Shown: positions 45,356 through 54,977 of the stretch, one piece after another
How the letters are laid out: each line of letters opens with the position of its first letter
Numbering within the stretch: the first letter of the stretch is position 1
Source: Clonostachys chloroleuca
Taxonomy: Eukaryota; Ascomycota; Sordariomycetes; Hypocreales; Bionectriaceae
NCBI GenBank assembly: GCA_037952775.1
Contig: JBANAY010000003.1
Location: 33,914,001-33,978,000, forward strand
Length of the DNA: 64,000 nucleotides
Direction of reading: 5' to 3'
The notes under the pieces: generated by a model
Seen by the model: only the letters and a program-made list of their open reading frames with translations
Told to the model about the DNA's origin: nothing
Database searches by the model: none
Position numbers and translations under genes: made by a program

Positions 45356-45939
45356 CTACTGGGCTGTGATCTCCAAGAGTTGAGCCGCGCGTAGAGAAGC
45401 GCTGCCAGCAGCACATCTTTGCCCCCGGCAAGACCAACAATAACCGCCCTCGCTGGAGCTCAAGATGACGGGGCACTTGCAGTCCCGATTCCAGGTATGC
45501 TTGCAGTACGTGGGGCTGTGGCTCCGGAGCTGCTCTTCTTGCGCTGGCTGGTCCGGTTCGGAGTCGACGGGGGACGAAGGGGCCGACCATGCCTTGGGCA
45601 GGAAGTGGGCGAGGCGGCGGCGGACAGGTTCCTGCGGAGGCTGGTCCCGCTCCCGTCGTTGGTTTTGGTGTCTATGGTGGTCGCGTCGCCGGTGATGTCC
45701 CCGTCGTTGGATGCGGTGGTGCCGTGGTGGCTGTCTACGTCGTCGTCGTCCTCTGGTAGGCGTGGGAAGAGGTCGAGGCCCGTCTCGGGATCAAAGGTCG
45801 GCAGGGCCAGGTCATGATGGATGGTAGAGCCGGCGAAGATGGGACCGGCGCTTAGTTGGGGGCTGGCGGGCCTCCTCGTGTCGGTGTCGGGGAAGCTGAG
45901 TGTGGAAGAGAAGTTGGTGCAGATTGAGAGTTTTGACAT
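45356..45939 (-). CDS. Small protein with Cys-rich C-terminus (one frameshift in the assembly)
   Basis: The frame opens at ATG 45939 with MSKLSICTNFSSTLSFPDTD and runs through an acidic segment (PEDDDDVD) to a basic one (NRTSQRKKSSSGATAP). As written it then stops at 45460 after PSS. The third frame from the G4 run at 45512-45515 (C4 on the coding strand) encodes a Cys-rich end, TYCKHTWNRDCKCP and GGYCWSCRGQRC, closing at the stop 45356. Adding one C gives 194 residues with the pattern C-x7-C-x-C-x11-C-x2-C-x4-C plus a His: a plausible zinc-binding or disulfide module. The Cys spacing and Trp residues look far from random, so the frameshift reading is preferred. No secretion signal is present. 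Function unknown. Confidence 0.62.
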
Positions 45940-46660
45940 AGTGAAATGATCTTCCAGGAGAGGATTGCTTATGTAGTCTAGGAGGTTTGCCGATAGAACA
46001 GATTCAAGAAGATGAAGAAGAGTTTCAGGCGCCTGACTGTGTCGTTTTGAGTTGGAATGTCAAGACTTGAAGGTTGTATCACTGTGATGTGCTGCTACCA
46101 GAGCACGCTTGGGTTGATGTAGAGGCCGCTCTGCGTTGCTCTGGTAGGGAAGTCTTTTTAAATGTACATCATTGAGGGGAGGGCACCTGTTCTAGTAAAG
46201 GAGGGAATGTTTGGAGATCTATCTGGAGGCGCGCTCTGTTCAAATTCAAATGTTTTGGGCAATGTTTGTCAAGTAGGACAAAGAACGGGGAAATGGGTTG
46301 TTTGCCCCGGTGAGTGTGTCTGTGTGTAGGAATAGCTCCTTTCAAAGGCACCGAGTACATAGTTCATTAGCAAACTGTGTTTGTACCAAGAAATGAGTTC
46401 ACAAAACACACCGAGGCGGGTGTTCACTCTGCAATACTTGTGTCACTATAGAGATACGGTTTTACTTCTCTCACTCAGCCACCCAGGCTTGTTCACGATC
46501 TACTACAGGTTTAAATATCATTAGCAAGACTGTCAATTCCCAGTGGGAAGAGGGATAATGCCAGCAGCATAAAAAATACGATGTATAGTTTGTGGTTCTC
46601 GAGAACAAAAATAAAATTTTGCAAAAAAAAGTATTCAACAGCTGAGGCTGTCTGGCGGAC
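45940..46660. other. Intergenic region
   Basis: About 720 bp between the Cys-rich gene and the tRNA gene; presumed promoter of the former. Nothing else recognised. Confidence 0.5.
46623..46630 (-). terminator. Pol III oligo-T terminator of tRNA-Asp
   Basis: Eight consecutive A on the plus strand, i.e. T8 on the tRNA strand, 30 nt beyond the tRNA 3' end. Confidence 0.7.
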
Positions 46661-46731
46661 TCTCCCGCCGGGAATTGAACCCGGGTCTCAAGCGTGACAA
46701 GCTTGCATACTGACCACTATACTACGGAAGA
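46661..46731 (-). tRNA. tRNA-Asp (anticodon GTC)
   Basis: 71-nt cloverleaf on the minus strand: acceptor stem TCTTCCG/CGGGAGA (one G-U pair), D arm GTAT-AGTGGTCA-GTAT, anticodon arm CAAGC-TTGTCAC-GCTTG with GTC at the centre of the loop, four-nt variable loop, and T arm CCGGG-TTCAATT-CCCGG. A-box and B-box (GGTTCAATTCC) fit Pol III promoters. No intron. The anticodon GTC reads Asp codons GAC/GAT. Confidence 0.96.
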
Positions 46732-47463
46732 ACTTCGACTGTTGAGCAGTCGCTGTAGTGGAGGCGCTTGCAACGGTCGGGCTTAATTTTCTTTATGGAC
46801 CAAACCTGAGCTTATCGCCTCAACTGCCGCTTTGCCACATCTGGTCTACCCTGAATCGCAACCGTCCTGCACGCGAAAGTATAATCATGCCGCCATGATT
46901 CTGAAATGTGATTAATTACCTACAGACTGATTCATGCATATTGCGGCTGAAGTACTTGCCTCATTGGTAGTGTTCGAGCTTGATGCATGAGATCCAATTG
47001 GCCCGACGGTGAGACTGATGAGGAAAACCCGCCGGCGATCATTTTTCACATGCGTGTACTTTCAGTCTGTATTGCACCAACTGCCTAAGGTCCAAATTAT
47101 CCAAAATAAAGAGTTACTAGGTAAGAAATAGATCCATCTCTTTACAGCATACCATTTCATTCCCCACAAAAGCCACTCTAGGAAGTGCTGAGAGTACTTG
47201 CAACAGCTTCAATTCGAGTAACCCTATATGTTCGCCAATCTTCCGCTGACACTCAAGAGCCTGAGCTTGGCATGTGATCGTTGCTGTTTTCTATTGTTAC
47301 GAGTCCTTTCCCAGGTGTACTCGGTCACAGTCAAGAACCCACTTTCCTCATGTTTTTCACCGACCAGTCTAACTTCGGTGATGTCGAAAACCTTGGAGTG
47401 ACTTTGCCGCTTGGGTGCTTGAAGGCAATGATGTAGAAAATGAACGTGAGGGTGTTAGCCTCT
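46732..47463. other. Intergenic region
   Basis: About 730 bp upstream of the tRNA gene; no supported coding sequence. Confidence 0.5.
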
Positions 47464-47495
47464 GATTCTTGTACAAGTTTATTTGTACAAGAATC
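47464..47495. repeat. Perfect 13-bp inverted repeat (hairpin)
   Basis: GATTCTTGTACAA at 47464-47476 and its exact reverse complement at 47483-47495, with a 6-nt loop GTTTAT. It starts 3 nt past the stop codon of the minus-strand ORF 47499-47981, so it would form a strong stem-loop at the start of that transcript's 3' region. Confidence 0.9.
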
Positions 47496-47498
47496 GAA

Positions 47499-47981
47499 TC
47501 ACTCGCTTAAGGAAGGGCCAATTGAATCCGAGCTAATATTGTGTATCCTTTCACAAGGCATCATATAAGACTCGCAGGGGTCAAAGCCGTCCAGCTCAAA
47601 CCTGAATGGGAGGCATCTGGCACCGGAATCGGGCTCTTCTATCATCTCTCTATACGCTGGAAAACGACAACTTGAGCTGTACGGCTCTTCACTGTACTGA
47701 TCAACGTCGCCTCCGTTGAAAACTCGGAGCACAACACTGGAGCAGCCGTCCTCTTTAGCGATGCTACGGGTGGTCGTAGGACGATCACTGGAATATGCTG
47801 ATGAACCGTAACCAGGGATGAACGTGTTCGACATCGATCCGATGAGACTGAAGTCGCGGGGCGAGGCCCAAACCCCACGTGAGCTAGCCAGGGAGCAAAA
47901 AATTCCGGCGTAATCGACTGTCAAGCTGGTCTTGGTCCTCGATGATGTAGATTCGGAATTGCCTGGTGAGGCATTCTTCAA
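47499..47981 (-). CDS. Uncharacterised ORF with six cysteines (160 aa)
   Basis: Minus-strand frame without introns. It contains six Cys (in GIFCSL, GCSSVV, SSCRF, ARCLPF, DPCESY and MPCER) and a mixed, protein-like composition, but no recognisable domain, signal peptide or membrane helix. Upstream frames (to 48432) do not join it through convincing splice sites. It may be a real orphan gene, the last exon of an unrecognised gene, or a chance ORF. The adjacent perfect hairpin is the only supporting context. Confidence 0.35.
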   Translation of the reverse strand: MKNASPGNSESTSSRTKTSLTVDYAGIFCSLASSRGVWASPRDFSLIGSMSNTFIPGYGSSAYSSDRPTTTRSIAKEDGCSSVVLRVFNGGDVDQYSEEPYSSSCRFPAYREMIEEPDSGARCLPFRFELDGFDPCESYMMPCERIHNISSDSIGPSLSE

Positions 47982-49278
47982 TCGTGGTCTCGATCACTGC
48001 ATTTTGACTAGGCTTGTTAAGTAAGTTCCATATGATCTGATAGCTTTGAACAAGGCGGGCAACCTCAAGCGGATAGGATGCTAGCATCGAAAAGCCCAAT
48101 TTGCGCAACTGAACTTATCCCACACCCCACACCAGCCATCTAACAATCTGAGATTTATGATGAGGTCGAGCTGTTGGCATGTGCTGGGTGTTGAAGCCGA
48201 GTTGGCACGGTGGGAACGAATGAGTTTCCAAATTAAATGTTTGATTTGAACCCCATCTTGATGTATCTGTTGGGGCTGAGGAAAGGGGAATAAGAGCCAA
48301 AGAAAAGAAGGATTTAGAACTTGTGGTGCTGTCATTGCAATCTCTTAGCCTTGCGCGTGTGGTAACTGTAGATGTCAGGACCGGGGGCCGCATGCTGCCG
48401 CCTATAGAAGAGACAGGTCGATTGATGAACAAAGATTAGGGATGGTTGTCAAAAGGGCAAATAAAGACCGCGAAACTATCGTTCTATCAAGGCTAGCCAT
48501 CTCGAAATGATAATCTTATCCGAGGCTTCTGGTTGGAGCAATAGAGTGAGCTTCTAGGTGCTTCTTTTCTAGTACTAGAACAGCCGCGCCTGTGCAGACG
48601 AATCCAGCTGGAGTCGGGGAATAATCATTTTCATCCCTCGATTTGAGGTTCAAGTTCTAACCAGTTCCTCAGGATGTGTTCCGATACTTTGGAGGATGGC
48701 CAAGTCGGATTGGCTGATACTAATGCTGAATTTGAAATCTTAGAACTAGATTATTTGTCATCTCTTTGTTCTGAAAGTACTCTTCATAGTTTACCAGTAA
48801 AACCATGTTTGTATGTGTATGAGCCCTAGTGGATGGAACAAACAGAGCGTAGTGTAGCGAGGCGGAGGACAAAGAAACCATAGGAATACCCTTGGAGATG
48901 AAGAAGGAAATAAAGCCAATGATTACTCACTGGCAATATCAATACCATACTAGTTCTAGATTTTGTCTGGAACTTTTTTTGAAGTTATCTCAGAGCTCGC
49001 TATGCTAAAGATACGGCCCCTTCAGTTTGAAAAGGGGCTATTCATGCAGTTATGTCTTAACATGTCTGTGCTAAGGTGGGTGGCTATGTCGAATGTGGCC
49101 CTAGATTGTTTTCTCACAGCTGTTTGGTTGAGAATCTTCTTCTTCTTCTTTGACTCGCACATGTCTAACAAATCTTGAGGAGTTGATACCTTTTCCTTCT
49201 CTTGAATATATTTACAGTTTCTGATGCTACATAACCAGACAAATGGAGAGATCAACATAATATTGCGCCCGGACAGTC
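47982..49278. other. Intergenic region
   Basis: About 1.3 kb; several short overlapping frames on the minus strand, none family-like. The distal end holds the 3' region of the 419-residue protein gene. Confidence 0.5.
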
Positions 49279-50538
49279 TTAGTTCATGCCCTCCATGAAC
49301 TCTACCCGATCTAAGATCATCTGCCTGTATCCCATATACTCTCTTAAGCCTTCCCAGTCCGGACCCGATTCCTCTCCGTGCCTCCATGACTCTTTGAAAC
49401 CCCACGCGCATGCAATCTTGTCCAGCGCTTCTCTCTCTTCCTCTCTCATCCACCGAAAACGAAGCGGTGTTCCAGGCAGCCATGTCACACGGCGCATCTG
49501 TTCCTTGGCACTGAGCTTGGCAATTATTCCTAGACCTCCCGTGACGAAGAAATATCCGGAGATACCTGCTATGCCTACACCCGTGGCTGTGGTGACATCC
49601 ATGGTGTTTTGCCAGTACGTGGCATAGGCAGTGGCCAGACCATAGATGCCGAAGGGAAGTGAGGCAAGACCAATAGCAGGAGCCGCAGCGTTCTTCAGCA
49701 GCTTCTGGCGCTTGAATGCTTTAACGCAGAATGCAGCCTCGGTGATGCCCAGGGCGGCATCAAGATTTCTGGCGTCGATTGCTGTCGCCAGGGCTAGGTC
49801 CGCGACGGGCTTTTCGATCGCCTTCTCGGCCCCGTTGGGGTTCTGGGGAATGTACTGCAGCTGGCCGTTGCGCACCTGGGGCTTGGGCTTGCTGGCATAG
49901 AGTTCAAAGACGGCAGGGAGTGTTTCGGGGCGCCCCAGCTGTGCTTGCACATTGACATAGAGCTCAAGAATATCCGAGGTCATCTCCACATTCTTATGAG
50001 AGACTAATTGGTAGGCTGTCTGCGAGATCTTGTCGCTTGCCGCCATGAGGTCGGCATCGATGGCGAACTTGGCTCCCGTCCTCTCGGCGCCGAGGAGGGC
50101 AAGGCGGGACGCCGACGCCTGTGCCTGACTTTGAGCCCGCCTCAATTGGGGATGGAGCGCCGATGCTGCTTGAAGACAAGACTGAAGAGCGTGGGAGGCC
50201 AACTGATTTCCATGGATATTCTCAACTCCAGCCAAGAACTGCTCGCGGCTTCCGTCTATAGAGTTGGCCAACTCGGTGGGGGTAGATGATTTCCGGAGTG
50301 CTTTTGTAGGAGCTATGGCGTTGGAAGATTGAGGCGATTCGGATTGAGAGGGAGTGGTAGCGAAAGCCTTTGCCCCAATTAAGGACGACGGCGCAAGTCG
50401 ACGAGTCTTAGGAGAGCGGGAGGTGGTTGCTTTGGTGTTGAGGGAGCGTATAAGTAAAGGATCGCGGGCTGCTCGGGGGAGCATGGGAGAGCAAAACTGG
50501 CAGACAGAGCCAATTCTCCGAGGCTGTAAGTGGCGCAT
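49279..50538 (-). CDS. Predicted mitochondrial membrane protein (419 aa)
   Basis: Single-exon, 419 residues. The N-terminus is rich in Arg/Ser/Leu and lacks acidic residues (MRHLQPRRIGSVCQF to about residue 60), a typical mitochondrial presequence. Residues of about 90-280 are helical, with repeats suggestive of a TPR/PPR-like fold (TSDILELYVNVQAQLGRPE, LPAVFELYASKP). Two hydrophobic segments follow at about 285-308 (GLASLPFGIYGLATAYATYW) and 318-343 (GVGIAGISGYFFVTGGLGII), then a conserved Trp-rich tail (RRVTWLPGTPLRFRW, CAWGFKESWRHGE). The layout resembles fungal inner-membrane proteins, some linked to respiratory-complex assembly, but I cannot name it. It lies divergent to the verprolin gene. 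Confidence 0.8.
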   Translation of the reverse strand: MRHLQPRRIGSVCQFCSPMLPRAARDPLLIRSLNTKATTSRSPKTRRLAPSSLIGAKAFATTPSQSESPQSSNAIAPTKALRKSSTPTELANSIDGSREQFLAGVENIHGNQLASHALQSCLQAASALHPQLRRAQSQAQASASRLALLGAERTGAKFAIDADLMAASDKISQTAYQLVSHKNVEMTSDILELYVNVQAQLGRPETLPAVFELYASKPKPQVRNGQLQYIPQNPNGAEKAIEKPVADLALATAIDARNLDAALGITEAAFCVKAFKRQKLLKNAAAPAIGLASLPFGIYGLATAYATYWQNTMDVTTATGVGIAGISGYFFVTGGLGIIAKLSAKEQMRRVTWLPGTPLRFRWMREEEREALDKIACAWGFKESWRHGEESGPDWEGLREYMGYRQMILDRVEFMEGMN

Positions 50539-51146
50539 TGTGACGGCCGGGGCAGAAGGATGTCAGGCCTGCTTGCATCCAGATCCTGACTGTGGTTGAC
50601 AAGCCGCGAAGGTGGAATCTTGAACTGCTCAACTTTTGGATCGCAGGGTGGGGCATCGAGAAAAACGGGGACCAATTAGGGTGCTGGTGTTAAATGGTGG
50701 GGCTTTCGATCGCTTTCCCACTAAAACGCAGGTCCTTCAGCGCTGTGGCTTAGAGGCACGCGCAATGGAGTCCTGCGGGTCCCTGTTGGTACCTAACACA
50801 CCGTATTGTTGCAGGGTAAGCAGGCAAGTCGGTGCCTGCAGAGTGAATGGGATGACGAAACCTGAGATCTACATCAAACCGCCCTCTTGTTCTCACATCT
50901 CCCACACCAGACCTTTTTCTTCGTCTTGTAGTCCTACCCTGGCTTAGAAGCACTGGGCATACCTAGGCCAGACCTTTGGACTGGAAAAGACTGGGGATTA
51001 TCACTCATCGTCTTCTCCTTCAGCGCCCAATCCATAGCCTCGTTGTCTCAGCCAATGTCTTCGAGGTTTCTTCGATATAGCGGAAACACAATTCACACGG
51101 AAACCAAGAAGGGGATCTAGATATCGCCTGGAGTTGCGACTCTACG
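50539..51146. promoter_or_regulatory. Divergent promoter region
   Basis: 608 bp separating the divergently transcribed mitochondrial membrane protein and verprolin-like genes; must contain both promoters. No obvious TATA box. Confidence 0.5.
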
Positions 51147-52497
51147 ATGCCTCCTCCTCCCCCTCCCCCACCACCTCCGCCCCCGGGTGCTGGAGGCCCT
51201 CCTCCTCCTCCCCCTCCTCCTGGCGGTTTGCCTGCCCGACCGCCAGCCGGCGCACCAGGCAGGGTACGTTGCGCTCCCCCGTCAACCTCAGCTTGAGTCA
51301 AGAGTCTAACCTCCGATAGGGCGCTCTACTTTCGGATATTACCAAGGGAAAGGCGCTGAAAAAGACCGTAACGAACGACAGATCAGCCCCCCAGGTGGCA
51401 AGTAGCACATCCTCCTCATCAGGTCCTCCAGTGGGAGGTGCGCCCCCAATTCCCGTCCTTGGCGGAGCACCGAAACCACCGGGTGGTTTGGCCCCCCCAG
51501 TGCCAGGCAATCGAGCGAGAAGCAACAGTGATCATGGTTCCGCTCCGGCCGCACCGAGTGTTGATGCGGCACCACAACTAGGAGGTCTCTTCGCCGGAGG
51601 CATGCCCAAGCTGAAGAAGAGGGGAGGAGGAATTGATACAGGGGCAAATCGAGACTCGTCGTACCTCTCTGACCCTGGGGAATCAAATTCGTCTGCCCCA
51701 AGGCCGCCCATTGGTTCTGCGCCAAAGCCTCCGACCAGCTCTGCGCCAGCTGTACCTGGGAGACCGAAACCACCAGCAACAAAGAAACCTCCTCCGCCGA
51801 TAGGGAAGAAACCACCGCCACTCCCAACATCCCGCAAACCGTCTTCCTTGGCCTCGCCTACACCCTCAATGGCACCTCCGCCTCCACCCACCGCCTCACC
51901 TCTTGCTCCTCCTCCGCCCCCTCCATCTTCAGCTCCAGCAGCACCTCCTCCTCCTCCACCCTCAGCGGTACCTCCCAGGCCAATCCCTTCCCCAGTACCA
52001 CGAGCGCAGCCCCCGCCACCACCACCACCGCCTGCTGCTGCTCATCCTCCTGCCTCTCTTGCTACCCAGGCCGCCATTCGAGCTGCAAGTCAGACATCAT
52101 CCCCAAACTCAGCACCTCCGGCACCTCCTCCTCCGCCACCACCATCAGCAGCACCAGCCCCCCCGCTGCCCCAGCACCGCCTGCACCAAACTCACCACCG
52201 CCACCATCAGTGTCAGGCCGATCACGGGGATCTTCCCTCCGGCAGACAATGCTTGACCCTAGTGCGTTTACCCTCAGTGCCAACGGCTCCAAATCTCCAA
52301 GCCCTACGCCCCAGCACGGCCATAGCCCAAGTAACAGTGCTGTTGGAGGTGGGTATGGGAGAATTGTTGTCACCGATAATAGGTGGATATTCAAAGACGA
52401 AAGCCTACTTCCCAAACCTAGGGACTTCATCAAGCGTCCTAGGAATTACAGAGCCGGCCGGGGCAGCAGTGTGCCATTGGATTTAAGTGCCCTCTAA
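51147..52497 (+). CDS. Verprolin/WIP-like actin regulator (one frameshift in the assembly)
   Basis: Proline-rich cytoskeletal protein that binds G-actin and WASP/Las17 to promote Arp2/3 actin assembly at endocytic sites. Exon 1 (51147-51263) encodes an N-terminal polyproline tract; a 56-nt intron ends at 51319. Exon 2 opens with the WH2 actin-binding motif GALLSDITKGKALKKTV (about residues 40-56). A long Pro/Ser/Ala-rich region with many PPPPP profilin/SH3 sites follows. The C-terminal WASP-binding-like segment reads GGYGRIVVTDNRWIFKDE, then LPKPRDFIKRPRNY, and ends at the stop 52497. These parts are in different frames: the switch is at the C7 run 52158-52164. One added C joins PSAAPAPPP to AAPAPPAPNSPP and gives 431 residues; without it the frame ends at 52486 with unrelated sequence. 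A homopolymer error is the likely cause. Confidence 0.85.
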
Positions 52498-52911
52498 CTG
52501 GAATTGGTTGTTGGTCATTGATGGGATTGTATGATTGTAGTTTAGAAATGGGTTCTCAGGAGGGAGTGTCCGTATTTATTGGCTTGTACAGAGCGATCAA
52601 TTCCAATATAGATACATGGGCTTCCAGGAGACACGGCTACAGATTAAAAAAATACCGACGACTTACTCTCATTCTCCTGACTTTTGAATGACGATATTTT
52701 GCTTTGTGAAGGAGAGAGAATTAACCTTGAATCTCTATATCAAAACATTGGCTTCGATGGGACGGGCCTTGATATCACGTAACCCAGTAGCAAGACCAAT
52801 GCGCTTCATTATGAATCATTTTCTAGTACAAGCCGCTGGCAATATAATGTACATAAACTCCCCAGCATAATCTTTCATGCAATCGAGGAACCACTCATAT
52901 ACAGCTATCCT
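52498..52911. other. Region between convergent genes
   Basis: 414 bp holding the 3' regions of the verprolin-like and mL54 genes. No gene seen. Confidence 0.5.
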
Positions 52912-53598
52912 TTACATCGACTTCAGGTAGTTGGACTCCTTGATCTTGGCCTTCCTCTCCTTCCGCATGGCCTTTCTCAGCTCGTTCCGCTTCTCCGCGG
53001 CCTCAATATTTTGTTGCACGGAGCTGTTCTCCTCGCCTGGCAGGTTGATGGACTGTTGTGGCAGGGGGATCTTGGGAGCTAGGGCCTCGAGGTTTCCCTG
53101 GGCGAGGAGCTCGGCCTCGAGGGCTAGCTTTCGCTTGGCGGCCAGTTTTCGTTGCTTCTTCGACTTGGCTGTTTTCGACCTGTATTAGCATGGTAGAATG
53201 AGTAGATCCCTAGCCACTACGTCGGTGTAGGCGGAGGGGGTTTGGCAAATGGAATGGAATTGGTCCGTACAGAATTCGTCTCCTGCGTCATCGGCTGCTC
53301 CGTCCGAGCTCTTCTTCATCACGTCCAGGCAATCCCACAGCCATGCGGGGTAGTCTTCGTCCTTCAGTGCCACTGGGTCCTGGCCGCTCTTGAGAAAGTT
53401 GAGGCCTGTGAGGACAGTGCCTTCCGGGCAGCTGGACTTGGGTATCGCTGCCGCCTTCGGTTGCTCGCCGGGGGCAGTGGTGGGAGTCGAGAGGGGTGGT
53501 TGCTCGACGGAACGGAAGGGGGTGGAAACCGAGAACTGGCGCACGGCTGGGATCTGCCGCCGGAGCACCGGGCTTCGCAGACATCTGGTGCAGAACAT
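52912..53598 (-). CDS. MRPL37: Mitochondrial ribosomal protein mL54 (MRPL37-like)
   Basis: Component of the mitochondrial large ribosomal subunit. Exon 1 runs from ATG 53598 (MFCTRCLRSPVLRRQIP, an Arg-rich presequence) through the family signature PEGTVLTGLNFLKSGQDPVA and DEDYPAWLWDCLD to 53271, donor GTACGG. Exon 2 (53179-52912, acceptor TACAG) encodes the basic tail: KTAKSKKQRKLAAKRKLALE, QQSINLPGEENSS, ending ESNYLKSM. The two exons are clearly coding, but with these splice sites the total (596 nt) is one base short of a whole number of codons. I found no alternative GT-AG pair that repairs it. A missing base near the junction, for example in the CGAAAAC at the start of exon 2, would give 198 residues. 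Frame in the window is therefore broken although the gene is probably intact. Confidence 0.8.
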
Positions 53599-54043
53599 GG
53601 TGGTGTGATTTGTCGTTGTCGCGTGCCGGTGATGGAGGGACGTTTTGACTGGAGACGAGGCGCAAAGCGGTTCCGGGAGAAATTTTGGTAGTGGCGGTGG
53701 TCTACTGGCCAATCAAAGCGGGTCTTGCGCCCGATTGTCAGCCTCGTGGGTGTGCAGCCGCTCGACCAGATTTCGGGAAAAGGATGCAGGACGTTAGGAA
53801 AGTGTTGAGCATGCATGGATTTACGTAGATCTGCCAATTGGTTGTGTACACAGAGTTGGTTTCAATAGTGCGTCTTGGTATTACAGTCATACAGGTCATC
53901 AGCCCGAAGCGCTGGCCCGGGTGAGATATCCTGCTATCCATCCTCTTTTGCCGAATCACTTGGGCTCCCAATGGCAGCGCCGTTCGAGGGTAAGAACCCG
54001 TCCCTTTCAGAATTCATTCAACTTAGTCCATCTCTTGATACAC
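53599..54043. other. Short intergenic region
   Basis: 445 bp between two co-oriented minus-strand genes: promoter of mL54 and 3' region of the complex I subunit gene. No ORF with support. Confidence 0.5.
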
Positions 54044-54494
54044 TTATGGCCTGGCGTTCTTGGGGTCCTCCCTTAGCTTGGCGATCTCGTTGATGGGGTG
54101 CACCTTGGCCTCGAGATCAATCTCCTCATCTCGCTTGGTGATGTAATTTAGTTGGAGACCCTTGGTGCCCGCGATCTTGTTGGTCTCCAAAAGCTGAAGA
54201 TATCTCTCTGAATAGAATTGTCAGCTATGCCGCCGTGATTGAATCCGCAAACAGCCAATCCAACTAACCTCTCAATTTGCCGCAGTTCTCCAGGTGGTTG
54301 ACGCCCTCACGGTTGTAGCACTTGCCCAATTCCTCGCCAACCAGACGGATCATCATGGCTCCAACCCATTGCTCGCGAATAATGGCATCCTCGGCAGCCT
54401 TGAAGGCCTTGGTGTCATCGTAGTCGACTCCATTGAAGGTGGGAGGGACCTTGGGCTTCATGCTCTTGAAGCTCTCGGACTCGGGGGTCGGCAT
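54044..54494 (-). CDS. nuo-12.3: Complex I 12.3-kDa subunit (PDSW/NDUFB10-like)
   Basis: Accessory subunit of the membrane arm of mitochondrial NADH:ubiquinone oxidoreductase. Two exons, 54494-54269 and 54207-54044, with a 61-nt intron (GTTAGT donor, TTCAG acceptor); 129 residues. Motifs: MPTPESESF at the start, PPTFNGVDYDDTKAF, AIIREQWVGAMMIRLV, and the twin-Cys motif ELGKCYNREGVNHLENCGKL (C-x11-C), which matches the PDSW family. After the splice ERYLQLLETNKIAGTKGLQL and a charged tail ending KNARP follow. The frame is open 36 codons upstream of the chosen ATG, but that part differs in character and the family begins MPTPES. It lacks an N-terminal cleavable presequence, as usual for this subunit. 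Confidence 0.9.
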
Positions 54495-54977
54495 TCTGGC
54501 GGTATAGTTTGTCTTCGACGGCTGTGAGATATTCCAGTATCCGTTTCGCGATGCGATATAGTTGTCGAGGTTGATTGCGTTGGTTCCGACCACTGACGAC
54601 ACCTGATTGTGCGGTTACGCTCGAGCTTCGGCTGGTTGCTTGGAGCCAATCGTTGCGACCTGATTGCTCAGGCGGAAACTCGGTCGTTGGAAGTACCGAA
54701 GTACCTCTTGTCGCACTCATGCAACCCCTGGTGGAGCGGCTATTCTCACCGCTTTCGCCAGCCCCACCTTTTGGCAGGTCAAAAAAAAAAAAAAAAAAAA
54801 AAAACTGATCAACGCCAGCCGCCATAAAACCAGCGCGAAGGAAGCGAATTTTTCTCCCACCCCCAACCTCTCTCCCATTTCACCTCTCCCAATATAAAAT
54901 TTTGCCCTTGGGACTTCAGAAAGTTCATTACTCTCACTTTCTAAGTTTAATACACATTCCCCTTTCAATCATTCACA
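54495..54977. promoter_or_regulatory. Bidirectional promoter region, nuo-12.3 and NSR1-like
   Basis: 483 bp between the divergent complex I subunit and nucleolin-like genes. A TATA-like AATATAAAAT lies at 54891-54900, about 80 nt before the NSR1 ATG, next to a pyrimidine-rich CCTCTCTCCC tract. A poly-A tract sits near the middle and could exclude nucleosomes. Confidence 0.6.
54781..54804 (+). repeat. A24 homopolymer in divergent promoter
   Basis: Uninterrupted run of 24 A inside the 483-bp divergent promoter. Poly(dA:dT) tracts are known to favour nucleosome-free regions in fungal promoters; true length needs verification. Confidence 0.85.

Noticed and set aside
54495..54602. 36-residue N-terminal extension of the complex I subunit
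   Set aside because: The known subunit begins at MPTPES; the extension has different composition and overlaps the divergent promoter.
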